NCBI RefSeq assembly: GCF_019278525.1
Contig: NZ_CP058986.1
Coordinates: 3,921,001-3,985,000, forward strand
Source: Polaribacter sp. HaHaR_3_91
GTDB taxonomy: Bacteria > Bacteroidota > Bacteroidia > Flavobacteriales > Flavobacteriaceae
Reading direction: 5' to 3'
DNA: 64,000 nucleotides
Shown here piece after piece: positions 16,385 to 25,654 of this stretch. The position numbers and the translations under genes were made by a program. The notes beneath the pieces are model-generated. The model made no database searches and was not told where the DNA came from. It worked only from the letters and a program-made list of their open reading frames with translations. Numbering within the stretch: position 1 is the stretch's first letter; each line of letters starts with the position of its first letter.

Positions 16385-17713
16385 TTGGACCCAGATCCCG
16401 AAATATTACTTTCATTATTTGCCTCAATAGATTTTGCAACTACGTTTAATTCAGTTTTTCTAATTGTTTTACTTGTTAGCTCTGCTTTAGTTTCTGGAGC
16501 AGAAGTTGCTTTTTTCTCACTTTCACAAACAGATTTAAACGAACTTTCTAACAACGGTAAAGATCAAAACATAGTAGTTAGTTTATTAGAAAAACCTCGA
16601 AAACTATTAGCCACAATTTTAATAACCAACAATTTTATAAATATCTTAATTGTATTATTATTTGCCTCATTGGCAGAAACCTTATTTGGTGGTTTCGACT
16701 TTAAACTAGAACTATTTTCATTTTTAATTCCTACTCGTTTTTTATTAGAAATTGTTCTTGTAACTTTTTTAATTCTATTATTTGGCGAAGTTTTACCTAA
16801 GGTTTACGCTTCTAGAAATGCACTTAGCTTTTCTAAAACAATGTCTAAGTTTATACACACCATAAATATTTTACTAACCCCCTTTAGCTTACCTTTAATT
16901 ACACTAACAAAGTGGATAGAAAAAAAATTAGGTAGTAAAAATTCTAATTTTTCTGTAGAAACACTATCACAAGCACTAGAGTTAACTTCTGAAGGCGCAA
17001 CCACAAAAGATGAACAAAAAATTCTTGAAGGAATTGTAAACTTCGGAAATACAGAAACCGTACAAATTATGGTACCTCGTATAGATATTTTTGCACTTTC
17101 AGATACCGAATCCTACGAAGTAGTTTTAGAAAAAATACTAAAAAACGGCTACTCTAGAAACCCAGTTTATAAAGACAACATAGACAATATTGTTGGTGTT
17201 TTATACGCTAAAGACTTATTGGCTCATTTAAATAAAACAACTTTTAAATGGCAAGAATTACTGAGAGAAACTTTTTTTGTACCAGAAAACAAAAAGTTAG
17301 ATGATTTATTAGCTGATTTTAGAGAAAAGAAAAATCACTTAGCAATTGTTGTTGATGAATATGGAGGAACAAGCGGCTTACTGACTTTAGAAGACGTAAT
17401 AGAAGAGATTGTTGGCGATATAAATGATGAATTTGATGATGAAGATTTACATTATTCTAAAATAGACGCTAACAATTATATTTTTGAAGGTAAAACAAGC
17501 ATTAAAGATTTCTGTAAGGTTTTAGATGACGAGGATGAAGATATATTTGAAGAAGAAAAAGGAGAAAGCGAAACCTTAGCTGGTTTTATTTTAGAGGTTT
17601 CTGGTAAGTTTCCTAAAAAAGGAGAGAAAATAAACTTTAAGAACTATACGTTTACCATAGAAGCGTTAGATAAAAAACGCATTAAACAAGTTAAAGCTAC
17701 ACGAAATGCGTAA
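16385..17713 (+). CDS. gldE: Gliding motility-associated protein GldE (CNNM/CBS)
   Basis: A 442-residue membrane protein of the HlyC/CorC type that has been linked with GldD in gliding motility and type IX secretion. It has a CNNM/DUF21 N-terminus with about four hydrophobic segments (residues 18-150), a pair of CBS domains (about 215-335, VPRIDIFALSD and VDEYGGTSGLLTLEDVIEEIVGD) and a C-terminal CorC_HlyC domain (360-435). I accept the TTG start at 16385 because the reading (M)DPDPEI is how GldE proteins commonly begin, and ssb ends only 20 bases before. It overlaps gldD by 8 bases. Confidence 0.9.
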   Translation: MDPDPEILLSLFASIDFATTFNSVFLIVLLVSSALVSGAEVAFFSLSQTDLNELSNNGKDQNIVVSLLEKPRKLLATILITNNFINILIVLLFASLAETLFGGFDFKLELFSFLIPTRFLLEIVLVTFLILLFGEVLPKVYASRNALSFSKTMSKFIHTINILLTPFSLPLITLTKWIEKKLGSKNSNFSVETLSQALELTSEGATTKDEQKILEGIVNFGNTETVQIMVPRIDIFALSDTESYEVVLEKILKNGYSRNPVYKDNIDNIVGVLYAKDLLAHLNKTTFKWQELLRETFFVPENKKLDDLLADFREKKNHLAIVVDEYGGTSGLLTLEDVIEEIVGDINDEFDDEDLHYSKIDANNYIFEGKTSIKDFCKVLDDEDEDIFEEEKGESETLAGFILEVSGKFPKKGEKINFKNYTFTIEALDKKRIKQVKATRNA

Positions 17714-18257
17714 TATTTTACTATTAATTTTTACTATCCTATTTCTATCTTGTAAAGAGGATGTATTGCCCAAACCAAAAGGATATTTAAGTTTAACATA
17801 TCCTACAAAAGCATACAAAAAACTAGACCTAGCAAGACCTTATTCTTTTGATATTTTAGAAAACACAAAAATTTATGACGATCCTAACAATTGGCTCACC
17901 ATAAAATACCCTAACCTAAAAGCTTCTATAGACATTACCTACAGACCGGTAGAAAACAACATTAAAGAACTACTAACAGATGCAGAAAAACTGGTTTTTA
18001 AACACACCATAAAAGCAGAACAAATTATTCCAAAGGATTTTGTAAATCCTAAAAAAAGAGTTTTTGGCAGCATGTATGAAATAACAGGTAATGCGGCCTC
18101 TCAAATTCAATTTCACATAACAGATAGCACCAAAAATTTTATAAAAGGATCCTTGTATTTTTACGCAAAACCAAATTACGACTCCATTTTACCCGCAGTA
18201 GATTATGTTAAAAAAGACATTTTACGCTTAGTAGAGACACTAGAATGGAAACAATAA
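17706..18257 (+). CDS. gldD: Gliding motility lipoprotein GldD
   Basis: A 183-residue lipoprotein. The signal peptide MRNILLLIFTILFLS precedes the lipobox Cys of LSCKED. The mature part has the GldD hallmark PKPKGYLSLTYP..YKKLDLARPYSFDI. It is needed for gliding and type IX secretion in Flavobacterium and acts in the cell envelope. Its ATG lies within the last codons of gldE (ATGCGTAA), so the two are translationally coupled. The T9SS cargo at 35670-36470 is consistent with a working secretion system. Confidence 0.93.
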   Translation: MRNILLLIFTILFLSCKEDVLPKPKGYLSLTYPTKAYKKLDLARPYSFDILENTKIYDDPNNWLTIKYPNLKASIDITYRPVENNIKELLTDAEKLVFKHTIKAEQIIPKDFVNPKKRVFGSMYEITGNAASQIQFHITDSTKNFIKGSLYFYAKPNYDSILPAVDYVKKDILRLVETLEWKQ

Positions 18258-18298
18258 ACAAGGCTTAAAACTTCCTACCAAATCCCATAGTTTCTTTA

Positions 18299-19145
18299 AT
18301 AGAAAACACTCATGTAAAAAATTTATCCTTTTTACTTTTAGCAACGCTTTCTATAAGTGCCTCTGCTATTTTAGGAAAATACATTGCTTTACCACCAGAA
18401 GTAATTATTTTATGTAGAGCTAGTTTTGCCGCCGTTCTAATCTATATTTTTTGTAAAATCAAGAAAATAGATTTAAAAATAAAATCGAAAAAAGATTATT
18501 CTTCTTTTGCTGTAAATGGTTTTTTCTTAGGCGCACATTGGGTTACCTATTTTTATGCTTTAAAACGATCTAACGTTGCTTTAGGAATGTTATCTCTATA
18601 TACTTTTCCTGTAATGGCTGCTCTTTTAGAACCCTTTTTCTCTAAATAAAATTCATGTTTTATTAGGTATCCTTGCATTAATTAGAGTATATATTTTAGT
18701 GCCAGATTTTTCTTTAGAAAATGATGAATCTAAAGGAGTTTTACTAGGTATTCTTTCTGCTTTCTGTTATGCTTTAAGAAACTTAACCACCAAAAAGCAC
18801 GTAACCAACTATAATGGGAGTACAATTATGTTGTACCAATTAATTATTGTGACTCTTTTATTAATTCTCATTTTATTTTTTAGTGATTTTTCTAACTTTG
18901 AAAGTCAATTACCTTTACTATTATTAATTGCCTTGTTATCAACAGCCATTGGCCACACTATGATGATTCACTCTTTAAAACACTTCTCTGTTGCTACTGC
19001 TAGTATAATTAGCAGTGTTCAACCTATTTTTGGGATTATTATTGCCTATATTTTTGTAAATGAAATACCTAGTGTAAATACGATTATTGGTGGAAACCTA
19101 ATATTATTAACAGTGATTGTTAAAAGTGTAAGAAGTAGAAAGTAA
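18299..19145 (+). pseudogene. EamA/DMT-family transporter, start-less and frameshifted
   Basis: Two frames together encode a roughly 280-residue ten-helix drug/metabolite transporter. The first part (18299-18649) reads ENTHVKNLSFLLLATLSISA..ILGKYIALPPEVII..GAHWVTYFYALKRSNVALGMLSLYTFPVMAALLEPFFSK and then hits TAA. The second part, in the +1 frame, reads KIHVLLGILALIRVYILVPDFSLENDESKG through to the stop at 19145. A single extra base near 18645-18650 explains the shift. The first frame lacks a usable start: where ATG would be expected (18299-18301) there is ATA, before ENTHV. A GTG at 18699 could start the C-terminal half only. It is either a decayed gene or carries sequencing errors. Confidence 0.8.
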
Positions 19146-19394
19146 AATTACAAACCACTATTCTCCACGTCTAATTTGGCTAACGTCTTGTATTTATTCC
19201 CCTAAAAAAATGAAATAAAACTATTTTTACAAGATAATAGTGCCTATAACACAACAAAAACCGAAACACGTTATATAGAATCATTAAAAATAACATCTCT
19301 TTTTTTAATTATTACTATTATCAACACCTAAGAATTAACACATTTACATCAAAAGTAGCCTTAAAAAAATAATTCATCAAATTCATTAAGTTTA

Positions 19395-19411
19395 TTTAGA
19401 CTGATTACAAA
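19395..19411. promoter_or_regulatory. Candidate operator upstream of TonB receptor
   Basis: TTTAGA-CTGAT-TACAAA is an imperfect inverted repeat within TTTATTTAGACTGATTACAA. It lies 7 bases upstream of the -7 box, so a bound repressor would block RNA polymerase. The TTTATTTAGA half also occurs in the perfect palindrome at 61891-61909. A Fur-like iron operator is inferred, not shown. Confidence 0.35.
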
Positions 19412-19417
19412 TAGCTT

Positions 19418-19425
19418 TATATTTG
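19418..19425 (+). promoter_or_regulatory. Promoter -7 box of TonB receptor gene
   Basis: TATATTTG matches TAnnTTTG exactly and ends 16 bases before the ATG at 19442, so the 5' leader is very short. The 296 bases between the upstream pseudogene and this receptor otherwise contain nothing I can identify. Confidence 0.6.
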
Positions 19426-19441
19426 TCGAAAAATAAAACGA

Positions 19442-21859
19442 ATGCCATCTTTTTTTAAAACACTTTTACTGCTACTTATATCATATACCGCTTTTGGTCA
19501 AGAAGGAGATTTTTACGGAAAAGTAACAGTTGATAACAATGAACCGGGTATAGATGTTTTTGTAGTTATAAAAGGAGATCACTTTTACAAAGAGACTGTT
19601 ACAGATTTTAAAGGAGAATTCTATATAAAATCTGTTCCTTACGGAACCCATAAAATTCAATTCCATTCCTTAAACTCAAAGTCTAAAACAATTACCACTC
19701 AACTCAATTCTAATAAGAAGAAAGTAAATGTTTTATTAGAAAGTATAAAGAATCTGTTAGATGAAGTACGTATAACAACAAAAACAGAAGAAACTAAAAA
19801 AGAAACCCAAGGTTTTGCAGTAAATGTTATAAAAACTGAAGAAGCCGGTCTTAGAAACGTTCAAACAAACGATTTATTAAACACTACTGTTGGCGTAAAA
19901 ATTCGTCAGAATGGTGGTTTAGGATCAGAAGTTAGTTATAGTTTAAATGGATTATCGGGTAATGCTGTACGAATTTTTATTGACGGAATTCCTAGTTCTA
20001 TGTACGGATCTTCTTACAATCTAAACAGTATCCCGCCTTCCATGATTAAAAATATTGAAGTGTATAAAGGAGTGGTTCCTGGACATTTGACAGATGATGC
20101 TTTAGGAGGCGCCATTAACATCGTACTTCGTAATGACACTAAAACAAATTTAAACGCATCTGTTTCATACGGATCATTCAACACCCTGCAAGCTAACGTT
20201 AATGGCTTATATCGTTTTGAAGAAACTGGGTTTACTGTAAAATCTTCTATATTTCATAATTATTCTGATAATGACTACGAAGTATCTGGAAGAAGTGTTG
20301 TAGATACAGGCTTAGGAGGTGTACAAACTCCAATTACTGCAAAAAGATTTAATGACGCCTATAGATCTACAGGCGGAATGTTTCAAGCTGGTTTTACAGA
20401 TGTAAAATGGGCAGACCAGTTTTTTGTTGGTTTTAATGCTTCTAAAGACTACAAAGAGGTGCAACACGGGGCTTTTATGACTATCACACCTTATAAAGAC
20501 CGTTTTTTAGAATCGGATGCTTTGTTGGCAAACATAATTTATCAGAAGAAAAATCTTTTCACCAAAGGGCTAGATGTAAAAATAAACGGATTGTACGGAA
20601 AAAGAAACCGTGCTATTAACGATACCGTTGCTTGGGCTTATAGTTGGACTGGAGATAGAGCCATCGACTTTAGAGGTAACGAATACAAATATACTTGGGG
20701 ATCTCAACAAGAAGGAGGACCAACATTGGCCAAAATTAAAAGAAAAGTAGCCTCTATTAGAACTGGTGTGTCTTATGATTTTAATGATCACCATAAAATT
20801 TTAGTAAACCATGTTTACAGCGGAGTTGACAGAGAAGACAGCGATGTTTTAGTTTCTGTATTAGAAAACACCTTTAAAGGCACAAGAAATATTGACAAAA
20901 ACATCTATTCTTTAACCTATGAATTTAAAGCTTTTGATAATAGACTAAGAACAAGCATATTCGGAAAACATTATCAACAAAAAACGACCAGTATAGATCC
21001 TGAAATCCAAACAGATAGAAACGGAAATAAAAGTATCGTTGATGAAATTATAAGCAGCAATAACAAAAAAGACGGATACGGTTTTGCAGCTTCATATGCT
21101 ATTTCTCCAAAAGTTACATTATTAACTTCTGCGGAAAAAGCTGTTCGTTTACCAGATGAAACTGAAGTTTTTGGTAATGATGGTGATAATGTTGTAGCAA
21201 ACTCAACTATTAAACCCGAACAAAGTAACAACTATAACTTAGGTTTTAGATTTGGTACATTTAACATAAAAGATCATGATTTCTCTATCTCTACAAATGT
21301 ATTTACAAGAAACATTAAAGACAGAATTGGTTTACCAATAGAAACATCTTTTAATGTTGATGACGAATTAATTATATACGTAAACCAAGGAACTGCAACC
21401 TCTAAAGGGATAGACGCACAATTAAATTACACCTATGATAGAAATTTTGGAGTAAATTTTAATGTGTCTCGTTTCGATTTACAAATTATAGATAACAATA
21501 TAGAAATAGATGTACCAAACACACCTTTTTTTACCATGAATGGTAGTTTACGCTACTCTTTTAAAGATTTGATACAGAAAAAATCTAGACTAAACCTATT
21601 TTACTCGATGTACTTTACAGATGAGTTTTCATACCTAGTTCCTCAAGGTTCTAATACAGTTGGTAATGATTTTTTTGAAGTACCGAAACAATTTTCTCAA
21701 GATTTTGGTCTGAGTTATTCTTTTCCAAACAAAAAACTTGTTGCTAGTTTCGATATTAAAAACATATTTGACAAACCTGTATTCGATAATTTATCTGTAC
21801 AAAAACCAGGTAGAGCTTTTTACATAAAATTAAATTACACAATCAATAAATTTAACTAA
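19442..21859 (+). CDS. TonB-dependent receptor, siderophore type
   Basis: An 805-residue outer-membrane receptor. It has a signal peptide (LLLLLISYTAFGQ), a CarboxypepD_reg-like domain (about 22-95), a plug domain (about 120-230: NDLLNTTVGVKIRQNGGLGS, VRIFIDGIPSSMYG, IEVYKGVVPGHLTDDALGGA) and a 22-strand-type barrel ending in AFYIKLNYTINKFN. The plug motifs are those of FepA/FecA-like receptors rather than SusC. It is followed 11 bases later by a lipoprotein gene, and a candidate operator overlaps its promoter. Uptake of an iron chelate is the likely role, by analogy and context. Confidence 0.9.
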   Translation: MPSFFKTLLLLLISYTAFGQEGDFYGKVTVDNNEPGIDVFVVIKGDHFYKETVTDFKGEFYIKSVPYGTHKIQFHSLNSKSKTITTQLNSNKKKVNVLLESIKNLLDEVRITTKTEETKKETQGFAVNVIKTEEAGLRNVQTNDLLNTTVGVKIRQNGGLGSEVSYSLNGLSGNAVRIFIDGIPSSMYGSSYNLNSIPPSMIKNIEVYKGVVPGHLTDDALGGAINIVLRNDTKTNLNASVSYGSFNTLQANVNGLYRFEETGFTVKSSIFHNYSDNDYEVSGRSVVDTGLGGVQTPITAKRFNDAYRSTGGMFQAGFTDVKWADQFFVGFNASKDYKEVQHGAFMTITPYKDRFLESDALLANIIYQKKNLFTKGLDVKINGLYGKRNRAINDTVAWAYSWTGDRAIDFRGNEYKYTWGSQQEGGPTLAKIKRKVASIRTGVSYDFNDHHKILVNHVYSGVDREDSDVLVSVLENTFKGTRNIDKNIYSLTYEFKAFDNRLRTSIFGKHYQQKTTSIDPEIQTDRNGNKSIVDEIISSNNKKDGYGFAASYAISPKVTLLTSAEKAVRLPDETEVFGNDGDNVVANSTIKPEQSNNYNLGFRFGTFNIKDHDFSISTNVFTRNIKDRIGLPIETSFNVDDELIIYVNQGTATSKGIDAQLNYTYDRNFGVNFNVSRFDLQIIDNNIEIDVPNTPFFTMNGSLRYSFKDLIQKKSRLNLFYSMYFTDEFSYLVPQGSNTVGNDFFEVPKQFSQDFGLSYSFPNKKLVASFDIKNIFDKPVFDNLSVQKPGRAFYIKLNYTINKFN

Positions 21860-21870
21860 ATAAAATAAAA

Positions 21871-23229
21871 ATGAAAAGATTTTTTTTAAACCACAAAGCA
21901 TTAGCCCTTGTATTATCATTAGGCCTATTTACGGCATGTAGCGAAGATGTTAGCGATGACCCAATTGATACCCCAGAACCAGATGCTACTAGATGGATAA
22001 CAATTGCTGGAGCTAAAATGGGAGACAATCCTGGAGACGGAAATGGCGGAACACTAATTTACAGTGTATCTAGTGAAGATGCAAAAGACCCAACAGTGTC
22101 TATAGACCCTTTCGAAAATGGTTTTATTGCACCTTCAAACAGAACTGCTAGATTACAAGCTTCGGAAGACGGAGGTACAATTTTTAATATAAGCTACGCA
22201 GGAGATACAGGTGGTAACTACACTAAATATACTGTAGAAGGTGGTCAAAATTTTACACCAACAGGTACAGAAGTAAGTATTGCTCCTTATGTAGGAACTG
22301 CTCCAAGATGGATAAAATTATTTGATGGTGACAAAACAGGATCTGCTGTATACGTATCTACAGAACACCAAGTTGATGATAACGGAACACCAGATGATGT
22401 AACAGACGATGTTTATACAAATACAGAAGCTACCATAGGTGTAGTAACTTTAGATTTAGAAAACTCTTTAATAAAAGGGTTTGAAGAGCATGTTGTGCCT
22501 TTAAGCGCAGAAGAAGAAGCTGCTGGTTATTATTTCTCTAGAATTGATATGCCTACTTTAAACGCAGCTGGAGATAAATTATATATCGGTGGTCGTTTAA
22601 GTAAAGTAGACCCAAGTACCGTAGAAAGTGATAGCGATTATGAAATTTTAGGTTCTAAAACCATCGTTTTAGATTACCCATCATTAGACAACCCAACAGT
22701 AATCACTTCTACTGTAGGACATGGAAACACAAACGGATACAGAAGTATTAATGCTTTTGAATATAACGGAAGTGTTTACCAAGCAAACCAAAGTGATCCA
22801 GAAGGTTCTCATATTTTAAAAATTGGAGCTAATAATGAATATGACAATTCTTACGACTTTAATTTAGATGATGCTCTAGGTGTAACAGGAGCTTATGTTC
22901 TTGCTTGGAGACCTGCAGCAAACGGAAAAGCAGTATTAGCTTACCGTCATGAAGGTTCTGCTGATGGTTTAGCAGGAGCTCAAGGATTTTTTGCTTTGAT
23001 TGATTTAAATGCTAAAACAGCTGTAAAAATTGAAGATATTCCTTATGATCCAGATTTTTACTTATTTCAATACCAAGGTTTTGCGGTTGATGGAAATGAA
23101 ATCTATTTAACGCAAGCGCCTGTTGGACAAAACGGGAACATTTATGTTGTAGATACTGAAAGTGGTGCTGTAACTAAAGGTGCTGAGTTAGTAAACACAA
23201 CAGGAAGTCACTTTATTGGGGCTTGGTAA
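21871..23229 (+). CDS. Surface lipoprotein partner of TonB receptor (possible DUF4374)
   Basis: A 452-residue predicted lipoprotein with signal peptide and lipobox (LVLSLGLFTACSED). The mature part repeats blade-like segments (LIYSVSSEDAKDP, TIVLDYPSLDNPTVI, FFALIDLNAKTAVK, NIYVVDTESGAVTKG), suggesting a beta-propeller. It resembles the DUF4374 lipoproteins often found next to TonB receptors for siderophores in Bacteroidota, but I cannot confirm the family. The gene starts 11 bases after the receptor stop and ends at a strong terminator. It probably sits on the cell surface and captures ligand for the receptor. Confidence 0.85.
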   Translation: MKRFFLNHKALALVLSLGLFTACSEDVSDDPIDTPEPDATRWITIAGAKMGDNPGDGNGGTLIYSVSSEDAKDPTVSIDPFENGFIAPSNRTARLQASEDGGTIFNISYAGDTGGNYTKYTVEGGQNFTPTGTEVSIAPYVGTAPRWIKLFDGDKTGSAVYVSTEHQVDDNGTPDDVTDDVYTNTEATIGVVTLDLENSLIKGFEEHVVPLSAEEEAAGYYFSRIDMPTLNAAGDKLYIGGRLSKVDPSTVESDSDYEILGSKTIVLDYPSLDNPTVITSTVGHGNTNGYRSINAFEYNGSVYQANQSDPEGSHILKIGANNEYDNSYDFNLDDALGVTGAYVLAWRPAANGKAVLAYRHEGSADGLAGAQGFFALIDLNAKTAVKIEDIPYDPDFYLFQYQGFAVDGNEIYLTQAPVGQNGNIYVVDTESGAVTKGAELVNTTGSHFIGAW

Positions 23230-23248
23230 TCTAAAAATAATGCCAAAT

Positions 23249-23284
23249 AAAAAGGACGTAAATTAATTTTTACGTCCTTTTTTT
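23249..23284 (+). terminator. Intrinsic terminator of receptor/lipoprotein operon
   Basis: The stem AAAAAGGACGTAAA pairs with TTTACGTCCTTTTT across a 6-base loop and continues into a run of T. It lies 20 bases after the lipoprotein stop. Confidence 0.85.
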
Positions 23285-23338
23285 TATTTTAAAATAGATA
23301 ATAATTAGACTTCTATTACAAAGTGCCAGCAAACAAGT

Positions 23339-23470
23339 TTAGCCCTGATTGAACGGTTTGTCTGAGCTCTTTTTTATTGTCCGTTCGAGTGAATTTTGAA
23401 GAATGAAAAATTTGTATCGAGAAAGAGCAATAAAAAAAGCGAGTAGTGAAAGCAGGAAACAGCCTCTAAA
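23339..23470. repeat. Hairpin-family repeat, full copy
   Basis: The left arm TAGCCCTGATTGAACGGTTT runs into GAGCTC plus a T-tract and ATTG. The right arm CAATAAAAAAAGCGAGTAGT is followed by GAAAGCAGGAAACAGCCTCT. The arms form a long imperfect hairpin. The right arm overlaps the last codons of the minus-strand gene ending at 23466. Its layout is shared with 39531-39608 and partly with 12284-12333. Confidence 0.65.
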
Positions 23471-24533
23471 ACAACTCTTTATTACTTATATCTAAATAAT
23501 TACGCTTTACAAAAGATAAAATAGTATCTAAAATTTCACCCATATTATTACAGTCTTTAAACTTTACATCTCCCACATATTTCATTAATTGCTTCTTTAA
23601 CAATGCTATGTTTTCTGGATATGAAATGGTATCATTTTTCATGCAAGCTATAAGCCTCTCCGTTCTTCTTGGCGCAGTAATCATCCGTTTTGCCATAAAG
23701 GAGCGTTCTTCTATTTTGTATTGTTCAATAGAACTATTTTGTAATTTTTTACCCACCATTTCCACCATTTTAAAGTTCTCCTTCATAAATTGTAGGTTGT
23801 AAACTTTTAAATTCCCTTCAAAAGATTGTTGATCGAAATCTATGGCTCTAATTTTATAAATGATGCTAAAAAAATCGTGTGTTGGCGTAACCACATAATT
23901 GTAAGAGCGCATATCCCCTAACAAACGAACCAAACAACGTTCTTTAAACTTTACAAACTCTTTGGCTATTTGCGACTTTTCTGATTCTGTACATTTTGGC
24001 AAGAAGTTCTTGATAAAATCATCTCCCGGAATCCCTACAATATGTTCTTCTATTAGTGTGTCTTTATACACCAAAAAATTGATGTTGTGAGGAGATAATA
24101 TATGCTCCAACTCTAAACCATAGACACGAGAAGCATCTGCTTTTTTTACATAGAAATACGTAAAATTATCATTTAAAATATTTCTTACTTTTATTCTAAA
24201 CGGTTTAGAATTACCAAACGTACAGTAATCTATAGCATCAACATTTAAAAATGACAAGGTTGCATCACTTCCATCAGAAAGCAACATCATGTATATTTTT
24301 TTTAAGCTATTGTCTATCTCTATTCGGTCCCATTCAGAATAATAAGTACGTATCCAAAGTGTGTCTTCATCATTATTATCATACACAGTTACAGAGCCTT
24401 GAAAACGCAATAAATCATCATAAAAAATTGGAATTTTTACATTCCTTTTGTATTTTTTTAAGTAATCGCTCAACATATCATTAATAGGAAATGTTGGTTT
24501 CTTTTTAGACATTAACTTTCTTTCTACCTTCAT
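23466..24533 (-). CDS. Uncharacterised protein with kinase-like motifs
   Basis: A 355-residue cytosolic protein that I do not recognise by name. The region 201-236 reads LVRLLGDMRSYNYVV, a 13-residue gap, then IRAIDFDQQ. A GD...xxN catalytic-loop pattern (Asp207, Asn212) followed by an IDxD metal-binding pattern (Asp232, Asp234) is the layout of HipA/PI-kinase-type atypical kinases. A kinase fold is inferred, not shown. An alternative start, MSKKKPTF, lies at 24512. It follows dprA by 20 bases on the same strand and is probably co-transcribed. Its 3' end runs into a repeated hairpin element. Confidence 0.85.
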   Translation of the reverse strand: MKVERKLMSKKKPTFPINDMLSDYLKKYKRNVKIPIFYDDLLRFQGSVTVYDNNDEDTLWIRTYYSEWDRIEIDNSLKKIYMMLLSDGSDATLSFLNVDAIDYCTFGNSKPFRIKVRNILNDNFTYFYVKKADASRVYGLELEHILSPHNINFLVYKDTLIEEHIVGIPGDDFIKNFLPKCTESEKSQIAKEFVKFKERCLVRLLGDMRSYNYVVTPTHDFFSIIYKIRAIDFDQQSFEGNLKVYNLQFMKENFKMVEMVGKKLQNSSIEQYKIEERSFMAKRMITAPRRTERLIACMKNDTISYPENIALLKKQLMKYVGDVKFKDCNNMGEILDTILSFVKRNYLDISNKELF

Positions 24534-24553
24534 AGTTTCAAAAATAGGAATTA

Positions 24554-25654
24554 TTAAGCAAGTTCAAACATCTTTCCTGGTAAAGGTTTGGTAACACCTT
24601 TTAATTCTAACTGCAATAATATAGATGATAATTGATAAATTGGAATATTACATTCTAATGATATAACATCTAATAACTGTTGCCCTTTATCATGTAATAA
24701 ATCATGAATTTTTTGCTCGTTCTCGTTTAATTCTACAAATAGTTGTTTTTGAATTGGTTTCGTTTTTTCTTGAACATCCCAATTCAACATTTTCACAATA
24801 TCGGAAGCAGAACTCAATAAATGCGCCCTATTATTTTTTATTAAATTATTACATCCTTTACTATAAATATCTGTGGTTCTACCAGGAACCGCAAATACAT
24901 CTTTGTTATAAGAATTTGCTATATCAGCTGTTACTAAAGAACCTCCTTTTGAGGCAGATTCTATAATAATGGTCGCTTTAGAAATACCCGCTACAATTCG
25001 GTTTCTTTTTAAGAAATTTTCTCTTAAAGGAGATTCTTCACTCCAAAACTCCGTTAAAAAACCTCCATTTTCATTTACTTGATTTATATATTTCTTATGT
25101 ACCTTCGGATAAATTTGCTCGAAACCATGTGCTAAAACAGCAATGGTTTGCAACTTGTGTTCTATAGCTGCTTTATGTGCACAAATATCTACACCGTATG
25201 CAAAACCACTTACAATAATGGGATTATAAACGGCTATTTCTTTAATTAATTGATTACAAAAGTCACGACCATAAGAACTAATATTTCTGGTACCAACAAT
25301 AGAAATAATTCTTTGATTAGAAAAATCGATATTGCCATCTTTAAACAATAAAATAGGGCTATCAATACAATGTTGAAGGTTTTTAGGATAATCATCATCT
25401 AAAAAATAAAAATGTTCAATATTATTATCTTGAATGTATTTTAATTCTTGTTGGGCTAATTCAATATTTTTTGCATCAAACAGATGTTTTAAAGCATGAC
25501 TACCAATTCCGTTAATTTTTGAGAGTATCGCTGTCTTTTCTTTAAAGACCTGCTCTACATCTCCCACATTTACAATAAGTTTTTTGGCTAAAATATCGCC
25601 AATAGCTTTACACTTTTGTAATCTTAAGACCGCTAATAATTTTTCTTCTTTCAA
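24554..25654 (-). CDS. dprA: DNA-processing protein DprA
   Basis: It loads RecA onto incoming single-stranded DNA during natural transformation. It has an N-terminal helix-hairpin-helix (LQKCKAIGDILAKKL), a Rossmann-like DprA domain (SIVGTRNISSYGRDFC, VSGFAYGVDICAHKAAI, RNRIVAGISKATIIIESASKGGSLVTA) and a C-terminal winged helix (about 300-366). I choose a TTG start at 25654, giving 366 residues beginning (M)KEEKLLAVLRLQ. The in-frame ATG at 25723 would add 23 hydrophobic residues and run into the promoter of the divergent gene, so it is less likely. Confidence 0.9.
   Translation of the reverse strand: MKEEKLLAVLRLQKCKAIGDILAKKLIVNVGDVEQVFKEKTAILSKINGIGSHALKHLFDAKNIELAQQELKYIQDNNIEHFYFLDDDYPKNLQHCIDSPILLFKDGNIDFSNQRIISIVGTRNISSYGRDFCNQLIKEIAVYNPIIVSGFAYGVDICAHKAAIEHKLQTIAVLAHGFEQIYPKVHKKYINQVNENGGFLTEFWSEESPLRENFLKRNRIVAGISKATIIIESASKGGSLVTADIANSYNKDVFAVPGRTTDIYSKGCNNLIKNNRAHLLSSASDIVKMLNWDVQEKTKPIQKQLFVELNENEQKIHDLLHDKGQQLLDVISLECNIPIYQLSSILLQLELKGVTKPLPGKMFELA

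Noticed and set aside
18699..19145. Stand-alone 148-residue EamA protein from GTG 18699
   Set aside because: It is only the second half of a transporter whose first half is present just upstream in another frame, so it is treated as part of a pseudogene.
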